From the NCBI GenBank assembly GCA_019285755.1, contig CP079103.1, forward strand, positions 2,232,001-2,296,000: a stretch of DNA of 64,000 bases, in the 5' to 3' direction. The notes beneath the pieces were generated by a model that saw only the letters and a program-made list of their open reading frames with translations, made no database searches and was not told where the DNA came from. Shown piece after piece: positions 53,896 through 64,000 of this stretch. Made by a program: the position numbers and the translations under genes. Within the stretch, counting starts at the first letter, position 1. Every line of letters starts with the position of its first letter. Origin of the DNA: Chitinophaga sp. E66 (GTDB lineage: Bacteria > Bacteroidota > Bacteroidia > Chitinophagales > Chitinophagaceae).

Positions 53896-55134
53896 TTAAC
53901 GGGCGAAACGGATGGTAAACAGGGTTTCCCGGGGCCGGGGAGTTTCGAGGCTAAATTGCCAGCCGTGGACCAGCAGGATGTCGCGAACTAGCATGAGACC
54001 GATCCCTTGTCCGTCGGGTTTGGTGGTGAAGAAAGGGGTGAAGACGTCGGCCGGGGTTTCTACACCGTGCCCTGTATCCGCGATCACTATAGCATCCTTT
54101 TGCTGGATGAGGCGGATCTGGCCATTTTGCCCGATGGCCTCCAGGGCGTTTTTGATGACGTTGATGAGTACCTGCTCCAGTTGCAGGCGGTCGGCGTTGA
54201 CGATGGTGTCGTTGGACAGGAAATCCAGTTGGAGGTGTATATGCTTTTCCGCTGCCCGCGCTTCATGGAGTTGCATGGCGTGCCGGAGGAGGGATTGGAT
54301 GGAAAGGGGCTTTTTATCCGGCGGCGGCAGCTTCACCAGGTCCGCGAAATTACGCATGAAACCGTTGAGGTGGTTGTTCCTTTCCGCCGCCACTTCCAGC
54401 GCTGCGCGATGCTCATCTTCCAGCGTATGGGCTTTGAGGGTGGAGCCGATGATGCTATTGACCGGGCCGATGGTATTGTTGACCTCATGGGCCATCATGC
54501 GGATCACTTTGCCGTAGACTTTCTTTTCCGCTGCGAGGATTTCTGTGGTGAGTTCTTCTATCATGACGAAATGCCGCGCAAAGCCCCGGTCTATAAAGTG
54601 CGATTTCTGAAGTTTGAAAGTATTGACGCCATTGATGGTCAGCGTTCGCGACTCGCCGCTCCCCAGCGCCTGAACGTCTTCCAGCAGCCGGGGCATCTCT
54701 TTCAGCAGGTCTTCCGCCTTGGGATTGGTTTGTTGCACTTCGCCGTCATAATCGAGGATGATGATGCCGGTGGGGAAGTGTAAATGAGTTTTTCGAGGAA
54801 GAAGTGTTGCTGCTCCTGCATGGTCCGTTCGTGCCGCAGCTGGTCGAGCATCTGGTTATATACTTTGATGAGGGCGTCCATCTCCGTTTGCCCGGTTTTG
54901 ATGAGCCGCACGCTGAAGTCTTTATCTTTCAGCGCTTCCGCGCCTTCCGTGAGCATCTTCAGGGGCCGCAACAGTTGCAGGTACAGGCTCCTGGAAAACC
55001 AGAGCGATACCAGGATCAGCAGTTCGCTGACAAGAAAGAGCCACTTGTTTTCCCGGAACACGAACCACGACAAAGGTGAGCGCCACCGCGTGCAACACGA
55101 TCACAAAAAGAAGGAATTTAGTCCGCAGCTTCAT
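53896..55134 (-). CDS. NtrY/NtrB-like membrane sensor histidine kinase
   Basis: This kinase of about 413 residues starts [20 protein letters not shown], with a second membrane helix (WLFLVSELLILVSLWFSRSL), a HAMP-like linker (LQLLRPLKMLTEGAEALKDK), a PAS-like segment and the H box KVIRMMAHEVNNTIGPVNSI. The ATPase part is LEQVLINVIKNALEAIGQNG, IADTGHGVETPADVFTPFFT and GQGIGLMLVRDILLVHG. Breaks lie near 55070 and 54780. Its start overlaps the end of the sigma-54 response regulator gene by 17 bases, which identifies the partner. Confidence 0.88.
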
Positions 55135-56492
55135 CGTAGGGGATATTATATTTTTCAAGCCGGCGATACAGCGCGCTTCGGGTCAGCCCCAGTGCCGCCG
55201 CCGCCCTGGCGATCTTGTTTTGATGAAAAGCCAGCGCCTTGCGGATCATTTCCACTTCCAGGTCTTCCAGCGTGATGGTGCCCACGCCTGGCAGTTGTAA
55301 TTGCCCTTTGGCGGCGGGCGACAGCTCCAGCTGGCTCCGGAAATGTCCGATTTCCAGTATGTCTGTCGTATGTACGAGCATGGTACGTTCCGTGAGGTTC
55401 TTCAATTGCCGGATATTCCCGGGCAACGGAAGCGACTGCAGCCATTTCAGCGCCTCTTTGGATACAGTGAGTGCCGGCCTGTCGTACATCTCGCGGAGGT
55501 TGCGGATGAAGTGGTTGACCAATAGCGGGATATCTCCCGGCCGTTCGCGGAGGGCGGGGAGGTGTATGGTGATGAGGTTGATGCGGTAGAGGAGGTCTTC
55601 CCGGAAAGCGCCGTCGGCCACCATCTGGTGGAGGTTTTTATTCGTGGCGCATACCACGCGCACGTCCACAGTCTTTGTGCGGCTGCTGCCGAGCACTTCA
55701 TAAGTACGGTCCTGCAGCACGCGGAGCAGTTTTACCTGGCTGGAGGGCTCCAGGTCGCCCGTTTCATCGAGGAAGATGGTCCCTTTGTTGGCCAGTTCGA
55801 ACCGGCCGGTACGGTCGAACCGGGCATCCGTAAACGCCCCGCGAACGTGCCCGAACATTTCGCTTTCGAACAGTGAGGAAGATATGCCGCCCAGGTTCAC
55901 CTTCACGAACGGGCGCGCCTTGCGGCGGAGTTATGGTGGATGGCTTCGGCGATGAGCTCCTTGCCAGTGCCGCTTTCTCCGGTGATGAGAACGGAAGCGT
56001 CTGTCGCCGCTACGCGCCCGATGGTTTCGAGCACCTGCAGCATGGCGGGGTCTTCCCGATGATCTGCCGGAAGTCGAAGTCTTTATCGAGCTGCTTGCGG
56101 GTGACGCCGCGGACGGGTTTCTTGTTTTGCAATGCGAGAACGGTGCGCACGGATTGCAGGAGGGCGTCGTTGCTCCAGGGCTTGGTGATGAAATCGGCAG
56201 CGCCGAGTTTCATGCCCTGTACGGCGAGCTCTATGCTGCCCCATCCGGTGATCAGAATGACTGGCAGGGTTTGGTCGTATTGTTTGATGCGGCTCAGGAG
56301 GGCCATACCTTCCTCGCCGGTGGTGCGGTTGGAGAAGTTCAGGTCAAGGAGGATGAGGTCCGGCCTTGTCTGAGAAATGGTTTCCATGGCCTTTTCCGGT
56401 GTGCCGACGGCGGAGGCTTCAAACCCTTCCTGCCGCAATAATAGCAGGAGGGAGGTACGTACTGCGATATCGTCGTCTATAATGAGGATCAT
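55118..56492 (-). CDS. sigma-54-dependent response regulator (NtrC/AtoC type)
   Basis: This regulator of about 458 residues has a receiver domain ([60 protein letters not shown]) and a central AAA+ domain (Walker [25 protein letters not shown] loop; [40 protein letters not shown]). The C-terminal Fis-type helix-turn-helix is [20 protein letters not shown]. Breaks lie near 56055 and 55925. The sigma-54 contact loop reads GAFTDA instead of GAFTGA, a known variant in this family. It should activate sigma-54 promoters on a signal from the kinase encoded next to it. Confidence 0.92.
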
Positions 56493-56528
56493 ATGCCTTG
56501 ATGGTGGTAATCAGGTAAATAGCGGCGC

Positions 56529-57503
56529 CTAGACTTCTGCGGCAACCCTGGCATATTTGTTCCTGTATTCTACGGGCGTCAGCCCTGTTACTTTTTAAAT
56601 GTGATCCGGAAAGCCCTGGTGTCGGAATATCCTACGTCGAACATCACTTCGCTTACATTTTTCCTGGACGCTTCGAAAAAGCGTTTGGCGGCTTCTATCC
56701 GTACTCTTTGGATGTATTCCAAAGGGGTATTGTTCGTGGCCTGGCGGAACCTCCGTTCGAAGGTCCTGCGCCCGGAATTGACGATGGCGGCTAATTCGTC
56801 GATCGTCATTTTCTCGGTGTAGTTTTTCTCTATGTAATCCTGGACCCTGATGATCTCTTCATCGGCATGCCGCTTTTGCCCTTTGAACACGGTAAACACC
56901 GCCTGGCTGCTGCGCCCGATGTCCAGCGCGAAGTTTTTGGATATCAATACGGCCGTTTCCCGGTCGGAGAACTTTTCAATGAGATATAAAATGAGGTTCC
57001 AGAGGCTGCTGGCGCCGCCGCTGCTGTAGATGTTCCCGACTTCGGTAATGATGGCGCCGTCTACTACTTCAATATCCGGGTATCTTGCCCTGAACTCATC
57101 CAGGTAAGCCCAGTGGGTGGAGCATTTCTTGCCTTTCAGCAACCCGGTTTCCGCCAGCAGAAAGGCGCCCAGGCACAAGCTGGCTACGCTGCAACCGTTA
57201 TTGTATAGTTTCCGGATAAGGGGATGGCTTCGCTGTTGATCCTGATGCCTTCGATCAGGTCGCCATAAACGGGCGGAACGATCAATAGATCCGTCTTCCG
57301 GACATCCTTCAGCAGGCGGTCTGTCTTGATGGAGTATTCCCCATCATTGGCGGATACGTACTCCGAAAGCCCGGCATATTCCACCTCGAACAGGGGATCT
57401 TTCCTAAAGCCATGAGCATATCATTGGCCGCCTTGAATGACCGGTAGGGCGGCGTTACCGCTTCTATTACCCCTTTCTCCGGTGCGAAAACTGTTACCAG
57501 CAT
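56529..57503 (-). CDS. GlxA-family transcriptional regulator (DJ-1/PfpI plus AraC domains)
   Basis: This regulator of about 324 residues starts MLVTVFAPEKGVIEAVTPPY. It has a DJ-1/PfpI-like N-terminal domain (TDLLIVPPVYGDLIEGI; SVCLGAFLLAETGLLKGKKC; STHWAYLDEFRARYPDIEVV) and two AraC-type helix-turn-helix motifs in the C-terminal part (EKMTIDELAAIVNSGRRTFE; RRFRQATNNTPLEYIQRVRI; VSEVMFDVGYSDTRAFRITF). Breaks lie near 57405, 57190 and 56595; the last restores the end KKVTGLTPVEYRNKYARVAA. It is divergent from a VOC-protein gene 138 bases away, a likely target. Confidence 0.9.
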
Positions 57504-57641
57504 AGATTTGAAAGCTTATTAGTAAAGATAAGGCTTGCCTGTCGTTTTCCCCCTTTATTTGACGCATTCGTGCAGCATTGGATTCATTTTATTGAAGCAC
57601 CTTTGTTTCATCATACCAATAACCTAAAAAACACACACAAC

Positions 57642-58046
57642 ATGGCAAAGAAAATATTTATCAACCTGCCGGTAGCGGACCTCAGCAAATCGATGGACTT
57701 CTACATGAAGATCGGTTTTACCAATAATCCTGTCTTTACCGACGAAACGGCCGCCTGCATGGTGCTTAGCGAAGAAATATACGCGATGCTCCTGACACAC
57801 GAAAAGTTCTCCGAGTTCACCAATAAGAAGATCATCGACGCTAAAACCGGTATCGGCGTGATCAACTCTATTTCGGTTGACAGCGTGGAGGAAGTAAATG
57901 CAATGGCCGACGCGGCCCTGAGCGGCGGCGGCAGCGAGCCGACCCCGCCCAAGGATTACGGTTTCATGCAGCAGCGGAGCTTCAACGACCTGGATGGCAA
58001 CCATTGGGAAGTATTATATATGGATATGAGCCAGATGCCCGGTTAA
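57642..58046 (+). CDS. VOC family protein (glyoxalase/bleomycin-resistance-like)
   Basis: This intact protein of 134 residues starts MAKKIFINLPVADLSKSMDF, the typical VOC opening, followed by YMKIGFTNNPVFTDETAACM, VLSEEIYAMLLTHEKFSEF, KTGIGVINSISVDSVEEVNA and a C-terminal FNDLDGNHWEVLYMDMSQMP. It is probably a metal-dependent lyase/dioxygenase-like fold or a metal-free binding protein; the substrate is unknown. ATG 57642 is preferred because the conserved beta-strand begins at once. Confidence 0.9.
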   Translation: MAKKIFINLPVADLSKSMDFYMKIGFTNNPVFTDETAACMVLSEEIYAMLLTHEKFSEFTNKKIIDAKTGIGVINSISVDSVEEVNAMADAALSGGGSEPTPPKDYGFMQQRSFNDLDGNHWEVLYMDMSQMPG

Positions 58047-58048
58047 AA

Positions 58049-58453
58049 ATGATGCGCCCTGAATCAGCTTTCGCGGTGCACCTTTCCTTCAACGGAAATT
58101 GCAGGCAGGCTTTCGACTATTACAGAACATGTTTTGGCGGAAAGCTGAGCATACAAACGTTGGCGGATACGCCGCACGGCAACGAGATGGATGAGCATAT
58201 GCGAAATGCCGTTGTCTGGGCCACGCTGGAAAACCAGTATTTCAAGCTGACGGGCACAGACCTTACGGAAGACTGCAGCATTGTTCCCGGCAATAATGTC
58301 AGCATCCTTATCCAGTGCCTGTCTTTCAACGAGCGGACCCGGCTGATCAATAAGCTCATCAACAGGAATATCTGCGCAGCCGGTTATTCCGATCCATTAA
58401 TCAACATCGTCGATAATTATCGTATCTGCTGGATACTAAGTGTTCAATTATAA
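58049..58453 (+). CDS. VOC/PhnB-like protein
   Basis: This intact protein of 134 residues starts MMRPESAFAVHLSFNGNCRQ, continues AFDYYRTCFGGKLSIQTLAD and WATLENQYFKLTGTDLTEDC, then LIQCLSFNERTRLINKLI. It ends YRICWILSVQL. The FNGNCRQAFDYY opening and GG-L are typical of PhnB/DUF1428-like VOC proteins. It follows the first VOC gene by two bases and is probably co-transcribed. Its metal-site residues are not clear by eye. Confidence 0.85.
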   Translation: MMRPESAFAVHLSFNGNCRQAFDYYRTCFGGKLSIQTLADTPHGNEMDEHMRNAVVWATLENQYFKLTGTDLTEDCSIVPGNNVSILIQCLSFNERTRLINKLINRNICAAGYSDPLINIVDNYRICWILSVQL

Positions 58454-58464
58454 ACTTTACTACT

Positions 58465-58877
58465 ATGAAAAAGACTAAAATTATTTTCTGGGTAACCACC
58501 ATTTTTATATTCCTTTTTGATGGCATCATGCCCGTAAGCACCTTGTTGTTTACGCCGGAATATACCTACGTAGGTACGAGGCCCCTCGGCTATCCCGATT
58601 ATTTTGCCCTTGCGCTGATCTTCTGCAAATTCGCAGGCTCCTGGCCATTTTGCTGCCCCGGGTAACAGGCCGGTTAAGAGAGTGGGCGTACGCAGGACTT
58701 ACCTTCAATCTGGTTTTCGCCACTTTCAGCCACATAGTGGTCGACAAGAACATCGCTTACATCCTGACGCCCGTTGTGGTGATGGTGATACTGGCCCTGT
58801 CTTATACCAGCTGGCATAAATTGCAGGCGGCGAAAGAAAGGCGGGAAGACGGCGCTTATTTGCGCAGCATGGCTTAG
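58465..58877 (+). CDS. DoxX-like family membrane protein
   Basis: This protein of about 137 residues starts MKKTKIIFWVTTIFIFLFDG and has four hydrophobic segments: the first helix; YPDYFALALIFCKFAG plus LGVLAILLPRVTGRLREWAY; YAGLTFNLVFATFSHIVVDK; and AYILTPVVVMVILALSYTSW. It ends DGAYLRSMA. This matches DoxX-like proteins, often placed beside VOC and AraC-type genes in Bacteroidota. One break lies near 58640. A strong terminator follows, closing a three-gene operon. Confidence 0.86.
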
Positions 58878-58908
58878 TCCCCATACGGCTCCTTCCGCCG
58901 GAATACAT

Positions 58909-58945
58909 AACGTGTTGTGCCTTTGAAAGCACAACACGTTTTTTT
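58909..58945. terminator. strong bidirectional terminator
   Basis: The arms 58909-58920 (AACGTGTTGTGC) and 58929-58940 (GCACAACACGTT) pair perfectly over 12 positions with an eight-base loop. A T run follows on the plus strand. It lies between the DoxX-like gene and the end of the converging ABC export operon. Confidence 0.9.
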
Positions 58946-58948
58946 GTT

Positions 58949-60113
58949 TTAATCCTCATGTAAGGCTACCGCAGGGTAAATTTTGGCTGCCTGGCGGCCA
59001 GGATACAATGCGCATAGTGTAACGAGCAGGTATAGAAATGCTGCAGCCAGCAGGATGGAAACGATGTAGGTGGCCGCCGGGAGATCGAACAGGTGGAGCA
59101 GGGGAACTGCACCGCGAGGATGATCCCTAACAAAAGCGGGAGCGTTGTCAGCACCAGGGCTTCGCCTACGATCTGCCGGGTGATCCCGCCGGCTGTGGCG
59201 CCCACTGCCTTGCGGAGGCCCAGTTCAGCGCGGCGCTTATTCACACTGTACCATACCACACCGTAAATGCCCAGCGCTACGTTCAGGACCAGGAAGCCGC
59301 TGATGACAAGCATGAGGTATAGCGGCACGAGCGACAGCCGGTTGCGCACGACGCGCTTGTCTTCCATTCTTTCGATCTCAGCTGTGGCGGCGGGCAGGTG
59401 ATGCATAATCGCTTTAAAGATCTTGCTTTCCGTGGCCGGAGGCGCGGCAGGCTGTATGCGGATGAGGGCCCTTTCGAACAGGCCGCTGTCGCCGCGGGAA
59501 TAGTAAGCTGCTTCAAGTTCGTTATAGTCGCCTTTGTCTTTCAGGTTTTTGACAACACCCACGATTTTTGATTTGCCGCCGGCATCTATGACTTGCCCAA
59601 CGGGGTTGGCCGATCCGAAGAGCTTTTCGGCCATGACTTCATTGATGACGATGGGACGGGTGGCCGCGGCGTCGTCCTGTCTTTCAAACCACCTTCCACT
59701 GGCCATTTTCGTTTGCATCACCGCCGGGAAGTTATCGTCCGCCTGCAGCACCTGGGCCTGCACAGATATATTGTTGTGCGTGATGTTGTTATTGAAGTCG
59801 TTCATCGTATAGGGACTGTTGTTGCTGCTATACGACATTTTGATAACTCCTGGAATTGCCTGTATGGCGCGTTTTAGGTTTTGGGCGGCCAGCGTCAGTG
59901 AATCGAGCGGGGCTCCTCCGCTGAGATTGGCGGGCATGGTGACAGACAATACATTGTGGTATTCAAACCCCGCGGCTGCTTCATGTTGCCATAATTGAAG
60001 ACCAGCATGGTGAATACGGCAAACAGCACGAGGAATGAGACGAATAATTCCAGGAACAGCAGGAAGTGTTGCCGTTTTTTATTCCAGATGAGGGTGAGCA
60101 GATGTTGTAGCAT
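58949..60113 (-). CDS. FtsX/MacB-like ABC transporter permease (second copy)
   Basis: This permease of about 388 residues starts MLQHLLTLIWNKKRQHFLLF and has four membrane helices in the FtsX/MacB arrangement. The first is LELFVSFLVLFAVFTMLVFN. A long periplasmic domain follows (MKQPRGLN; MSYSSNNSPYTMNDFNNNIT; VINEVMAEKLFGSANPVGQV). The C-terminal three helices contain YLMLVISGFLVLNVALGIYG and RRAELGLRKAVGATAGGITR, and the restored end is AKIYPAVALHED. Breaks lie near 59965 and 59115. It follows another permease gene by nine bases, so two related permeases serve one ATPase. Confidence 0.85.
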
Positions 60114-60122
60114 ACGAATTGT

Positions 60123-61359
60123 TTATACGTTTTTCAATGCGGTGGCGATCTGCATGCGGCTCATCCGCCAGGCGGATACACGCCGGACATGCAACCAAAG
60201 AACAGGCAGACGACAAGGCTAATACCCAGCACCTTGTAGTTAAGGGAGAATTGCACATGCGGAAGCAGCGCTGCCTGGTTAAGTATGCCAATTACGATGA
60301 ACGAAAGCAGGATACCGATCAGACCACCTATCAACGTCAGGATTACGTTTTCTACGATGAACTGGATCACGAGCGTGCCTGACGATGCTCCGAATGCTTT
60401 CCGAACGCCGATTTCGGAGGCGCGCTCCAGGATGCGGCTCAGATTGAGGTTGACGAGATTGAGCGTAGGCAGCAAAAGGAAGAACACCAGGAAAAGCCCG
60501 AGGTAGAGCATGAGCGTGGTCGTTCCGTCGTGCTTGCCACCGGCCAGCAGGTCGCGGGTAAAGGTGGGCAGATAGGATTGCGCGTGCGCTTCCAGCTCCT
60601 TAAAGTTCTCGAACGGCATAGGCACTTTTGACATGGCATGGTCAAATTCCTTTTGCATGGCTGGCACTTCCGCTTTAGAAGGAGCCAGCAGGATGCCGAA
60701 GAAGTTGCCATTGTAGCCCTTATTGCCGGCGTGCTGGCGGGAGAGCGTCCAGGGAGATACATATCGCCAAATGCGAAAAGCTGGGTAATTGGCACGCTTT
60801 TCACAACGCCCGACACCCTGTATTGCACGTTGTCGGTCTCCAGTATTTTGCCCACCGCGGCAACACCTTTGCCGAAATACCTGTCACGGGTACTTTCCGT
60901 GATCACGGTCACCCGTTCACCGGCATCTATTTGTGCCTGGGTATACGGCTTGCCTTCCAGGTATTGGAACTGTAGAACATCCCAAAAGCCGGCGTTCGTG
61001 TACTTGATGTCGATGGCCAATTTCTTGTTATTAACGTAGGTATTCGACGGACTGTAGAATGAAGAGATGGCAACAGCTTCCGGGGTTTTCATGCTTTCTA
61101 CATAAGTATGCAGAAAATGAAAGCTGAAGGGACCGTTCCGGAAGTTCTGGTTTTCGAGGTTGCGCATCTTCAAATTGAGAAGGTAGAGGCTTCTGTCACG
61201 GTGAACATCGGGATATGAGGCGCTAACGAGATGGTCGATCACGGAAGTCATCACCATGAGGATGGTAAGGGAAAAGCTGATGCCGAAAAGGGAAATGAAC
61301 GTGAAGAATTTCCTGCGTTTCAGTACGGCTATGGCGATCTTAAAATAGTTCCTGAGCAT
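60123..61359 (-). CDS. FtsX/MacB-like ABC transporter permease (first copy)
   Basis: This permease of about 412 residues starts MLRNYFKIAIAVLKRRKFFT, followed by FISLFGISFSLTILMVMTSV. A MacB-type periplasmic domain (RVTVITESTRDRYFGKGVAA; ILETDNVQYRVSGVVKSVPI) is followed by LFLVFFLLLPTLNLVNLNLS, RASEIGVRKAFGASSGTLVI and ENVILTLIGGLIGILLSFIV. The restored C-terminus is YPAWRMSRMQIATALKNV. Breaks lie near 60745 and 60167. It lies 20 bases after the ATPase gene on the same strand. Confidence 0.87.
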
Positions 61360-61379
61360 GGGTAGTGGATTGAGGGATG

Positions 61380-62045
61380 TTATTGAACTTGTGCGCCGTC
61401 GAATAAGCGAACAAGGCGGTGGGTCTTTCGGGCCATTTGTTCGTCGTGCGTTACCATGACGATGGTGGTGCCGTCTTCTTTGTTGAGTCGCAGGAGTATG
61501 TCCATCACTTCGTTGCCCATGGCGCTGTCCAGGTTGCCGGTAGGCTCATCGGCAAGGATGATGGAGGGCCGCCCTACGATCGCCCTTGCAATGGCTACTC
61601 GTTGTTTCTGGCCGCCGGAGAGCTGTGTCGGGAAGTGCTTCATGCGGTTGCCAAGGCCCACTTTGCCGAGGGCTTCCGATGCCAGGTCGCGCCTTTCCTT
61701 AGCGGTGGTCTTGCGGTAGAGCAGTGGCAGCTCCACGTTGTCGAGCACCCGCAGGTCGTTGATGAGATGATAGCTTTGGAAGATGAACCCGATGCGCTGG
61801 TTGCGGAACTGTGCCAGCTGTTTGTCGCGCAGGTGAACGGTGTCGCTCCCGGCGATAGTGAGTTGTCCGCCGCTGGGAGCGTCCAGCAGCCCCATAATAT
61901 TGAGCAGGGTGCTCTTCCCGCAGCCGGAGGGCCCCATGATGCTAAGGAACTCGCCTTTGGGCACTTCGAGGCTGATGCCGTTGAGCGCTTGCGTCTCTAC
62001 CGTATCTGTCCGGTAAACTTTCTCAATTTGTTGCAAGTGTATCAT
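61380..62045 (-). CDS. ABC transporter ATP-binding protein (MacB/LolD type)
   Basis: This intact ATPase of 221 residues starts MIHLQQIEKVYRTDTVETQA. It has Walker A IMGPSGCGKSTLLNIMG, Q-loop FIFQSYHLINDLRVLDNVEL, signature LSGGQKQRVAIARAI and Walker B IILADEPTGNLDSAMG, with the switch His in VTHDEQMARKTHR. It fits the LolD/MacB export class. ATG 62045 follows from the conserved first strand; the frame extends upstream through the outer-membrane-factor gene, which it overlaps by 23 bases. It powers the two FtsX-like permeases encoded downstream. Confidence 0.93.
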   Translation of the reverse strand: MIHLQQIEKVYRTDTVETQALNGISLEVPKGEFLSIMGPSGCGKSTLLNIMGLLDAPSGGQLTIAGSDTVHLRDKQLAQFRNQRIGFIFQSYHLINDLRVLDNVELPLLYRKTTAKERRDLASEALGKVGLGNRMKHFPTQLSGGQKQRVAIARAIVGRPSIILADEPTGNLDSAMGNEVMDILLRLNKEDGTTIVMVTHDEQMARKTHRLVRLFDGAQVQ

Positions 62046-63496
62046 AACTGATCTTTTTATTTTTTTCGAAATCGTATAGGGATAAATAGCGTAATTCATA
62101 ATAAGCGCCCCAGAAATCCCGCAGCGCCAGCACGTAATCTCGCTTGGCCTGGTCTTTCTCCGCGAAGGCGATGCTGAGGTCGGTGATGCTGAGATTGCCC
62201 AGCACATACCGTTGCCGCGCGATCTCGTACTTCTCCGAGGCAATACTGTCTGCCGAAGCGCTCAGTTTCACCTGTTCCTGCATCATGGCGTAGAGGGTTA
62301 CCTGCGTGGCTACCGCCTGGGCGAAGTTTTGCCGGTCCTGCTCCACTGCGTACCGGGTGAATTCCAGGTTAGCTTCCGCAGTTTTGGTGCGGAGCGCTGG
62401 CGGCCCCAGTCCAGCACGGGGATGGTGAACCGTAATTCCACCAGCTGTTGGTTCTGCGGATCACGGTATACTTTGCCCAGGTCCGCAGCGCTGTTGGAAT
62501 AACCTAAATTGGCATTGAGCGCGGCGTTGAGGCCGTTCTCTCCTTTGGCTTTCGCCACGTCGCGGCGCGCTTCCCGGATACGGCGCTCGTAGGCCAGTGA
62601 TTGCGCATTATTCGCATAGGCTTCTTCCAGCACCCGTTCCGGGCTCACCTGCATATCGATCTCGGAAGGCGGTAATGCAAGCTGTATCTTTCCGGCGGTT
62701 TGCATACCCGCATAGGCGCGGAGGTTCATGGAGGCGATCTCCATATCGCGGCGCGCCGTGCCGGCAGATTTCTCCGCCTTCAGGTATTCCAGCTGCAATT
62801 GTAAGATTTCATTACGGGATATTTTTCCCAGCTGGAATTTTTCATCCGCGATGCGCTGAATCTGCCGGGTGTTCTCCAGGTTGGTGGAAGCGATCTGGTA
62901 GTTCACCTGTGCCAGCAACAGATCGAAGTAGTAGGCGCTGGCCTGCACGCCGATGAACTCCATATCCTGGATGAACTGCTGCTTGCTTTCGGCGTATTTG
63001 AGCGGCGCAATGCGGTTGTCCCACTTCATCTGGTTGAACTGGAAGAGGGGCTGCGTGTACCCTATGGTGTAGGGGATGGCGTTGTAGAGGCGGGTCTTGG
63101 CATCGAAGTCGTCGAACCGTTGCAGCTGCGTGGCGCCGTAGATCTTGCCGCCTGTGGCCGTGATGCCCTGGCTGAATGATAGGTTAAGCGCCGAGTTGTT
63201 GTAATGCACCGGTTCGAATTTGATGGTGCCGTTGGGCTGGGTGACGGGGTTGAAGGTTTTCTGGAATCCCGGTAGGTTGCCTTCCAGCGCCAGTTGCGGC
63301 TGGTAGTTGGAGCGATGGGTCCGCCATTCCCAATATTTGGTCTTGCGCACGGTGATGGCCTGCTTGGCGGCAATGGAGCCGTTGCGCGCCATGTCTACCA
63401 CTTCGGCCAGTGATAGCTGAAGTGTGTCCTGGCGCGGAGGAGCCCCGGCGCCGCGAGCAGGAAAGGTATAATAATGGCGAAAGGAGTCCGTGTCAT
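62023..63496 (-). CDS. TolC-family outer-membrane efflux protein
   Basis: This channel protein of about 491 residues starts with a signal peptide (MTRTPFAIIIPFLLAAPGLL) and, after a break near 63425, continues LQLSLAEVVDMARNGSIAAK. The long coiled-coil regions include QIASTNLENTRQIQRIADEK, FQLGKISRNEILQLQLEYLK, LDWGRQRSALRTKTAEANLE and VLGNLSITDLSIAFAEKDQA. A second break lies near 62390. It ends NKKISYDTLATN. Its ATG overlaps the adaptor's restored stop as ATGA. It would carry substrates of the ABC exporter across the outer membrane. Confidence 0.88.
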
Positions 63497-64000
63497 TGAA
63501 GGTTGATTTCTTTTGCGTGACGGAACTGGCTCATGTCTGAAATAATGATGGTCTCCCGGGCTTCAGCCCGTCTTTGATTTCTACGTAATCGAAATTGACC
63601 ATGCCGGTATGCACCATGCGGCGCACGGCCTTGTTGCCCTGCACCACGTAGACCGCCATGGGCGAGACGCCGCTGAACGCCGCGCCATTGGGCGCGCGCG
63701 TCACGTCGCGACCGGACGCCGTTACCGGATATACGTCAACTTTCAGGTGCGGACGGAGGGAAGGGTGATGGCGCTCGTCGAGCTGGATGTCGAACGTAAT
63801 GGTGTTGTTCTGGATCGAGGGGTGGATGATTTCTATCCGTCCGCGGATCGTGGAATCCTGGATGCGGATGATGACGGGCATCCCGGCCGACAGCTTATCA
63901 GAGTAATTGTCGGCGATAGTGCCCGTCACCTTGAAACTTTGCAGGTCCGCGATCCGGACCAGCGGCTCTCCCTCTCGCACGGTAGTGCCGATGTTACAGT
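63493..64000 (-). CDS. HlyD/MacA-type periplasmic adaptor (C-terminal part)
   Basis: This is the 3' end of a membrane-fusion protein that continues beyond the right edge. Visible parts are the lipoyl return strand (VREGEPLVRIADLQSFKVTG), the beta-barrel (YSDKLSAGMPVIIRIQDSTI; DIQLDERHHPSLRPHLKVDV) and the membrane-proximal domain (AVYVVQGNKAVRRMVHTGMV; YVEIKDGLKPGE). One base is missing near 63553; the restored end is SQFRHAKEINLQ with an ATGA overlap onto the TolC-family gene. It should link the FtsX-like permeases to the outer-membrane channel. Confidence 0.86.

Overview
The window looks like a chromosomal segment of a Bacteroidota bacterium, most likely Chitinophagaceae and close to Chitinophaga. 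The evidence is a SusC/SusD pair with a sigma/FecR control pair, a very large secreted protein ending in a type IX secretion (T9SS) sorting domain, several lipoproteins, promoters of the TAnnTTTG type, weak Shine-Dalgarno signals, and a GC-rich genome with AT-rich gaps. I recognised no rRNA, tRNA, CRISPR array, transposase or phage gene.

The dominant technical feature is that most genes longer than about 150 codons are broken by one or more single-base frameshifts. Restoring one base at each break, usually in a short G, C or A run, rebuilds a full-length family member and often a neat ATGA gene overlap. I read this as deletions left in the assembly rather than mass pseudogenisation. Coordinates below therefore span the restored genes, with break positions given.

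Layout. 1-5.4 kb (minus): SusD-like lipoprotein (partial), STN-type SusC receptor, FecR anti-sigma and ECF sigma, a nutrient-uptake locus of the transmembrane-signalling kind. 5.5-7.8 kb: secreted YciI-like protein facing a LytTR regulator/LytS kinase pair. 7.8-10.2 kb (minus): START-domain protein, SDR and NAD-dependent epimerase in one tightly overlapping operon. 10.4-11.6 kb: acidic protein, small membrane protein, DUF2147 protein. 11.7-14.5 kb: GH78 alpha-L-rhamnosidase. 14.6-16.5 kb (minus): HTH/DUF2975 pair, DedA-like membrane protein and a phospholipid N-methyltransferase-like enzyme. 16.5-18.3 kb: mostly intergenic, with candidate small genes and a YciA-type thioesterase. 18.3-23.5 kb: lipoprotein, heparinase II/III-like protein, an unusual set of palindromic repeats, methyltransferase, nitronate monooxygenase. 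23.8-35.0 kb: one about 3,740-residue surface protein with some 23 Ig-like repeats. 35.1-39.5 kb: alpha/beta hydrolase and two tandem paralogous secreted proteins of unknown function. 39.8-42.6 kb: small protein and a UvrA paralogue without the UvrB-binding insertion. 42.8-49.0 kb: RND tripartite efflux operon. 49.1-53.4 kb (minus): lipoprotein, small membrane protein, and a three-gene signalling/redox module (UBP zinc finger, response regulator-thioredoxin reductase fusion, cyclic-nucleotide-binding-domain kinase). 53.9-56.5 kb (minus): NtrY/NtrC-like sigma-54 two-component pair. 56.5-58.9 kb: GlxA-type regulator divergent from two VOC proteins and a DoxX-like protein. 58.9-64.0 kb (minus): MacAB/TolC-type ABC export operon (adaptor, outer-membrane factor, ATPase, two FtsX-like permeases).

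Taken together this is a glycan-acquisition, envelope-export and signalling region. The least explained elements are the giant repeat protein, the arm-swapped palindromic repeats at 21.36-21.56 kb, the UBP/redox/kinase module at 50.0-53.4 kb, and the paralogous secreted pair at 36.3-39.5 kb.
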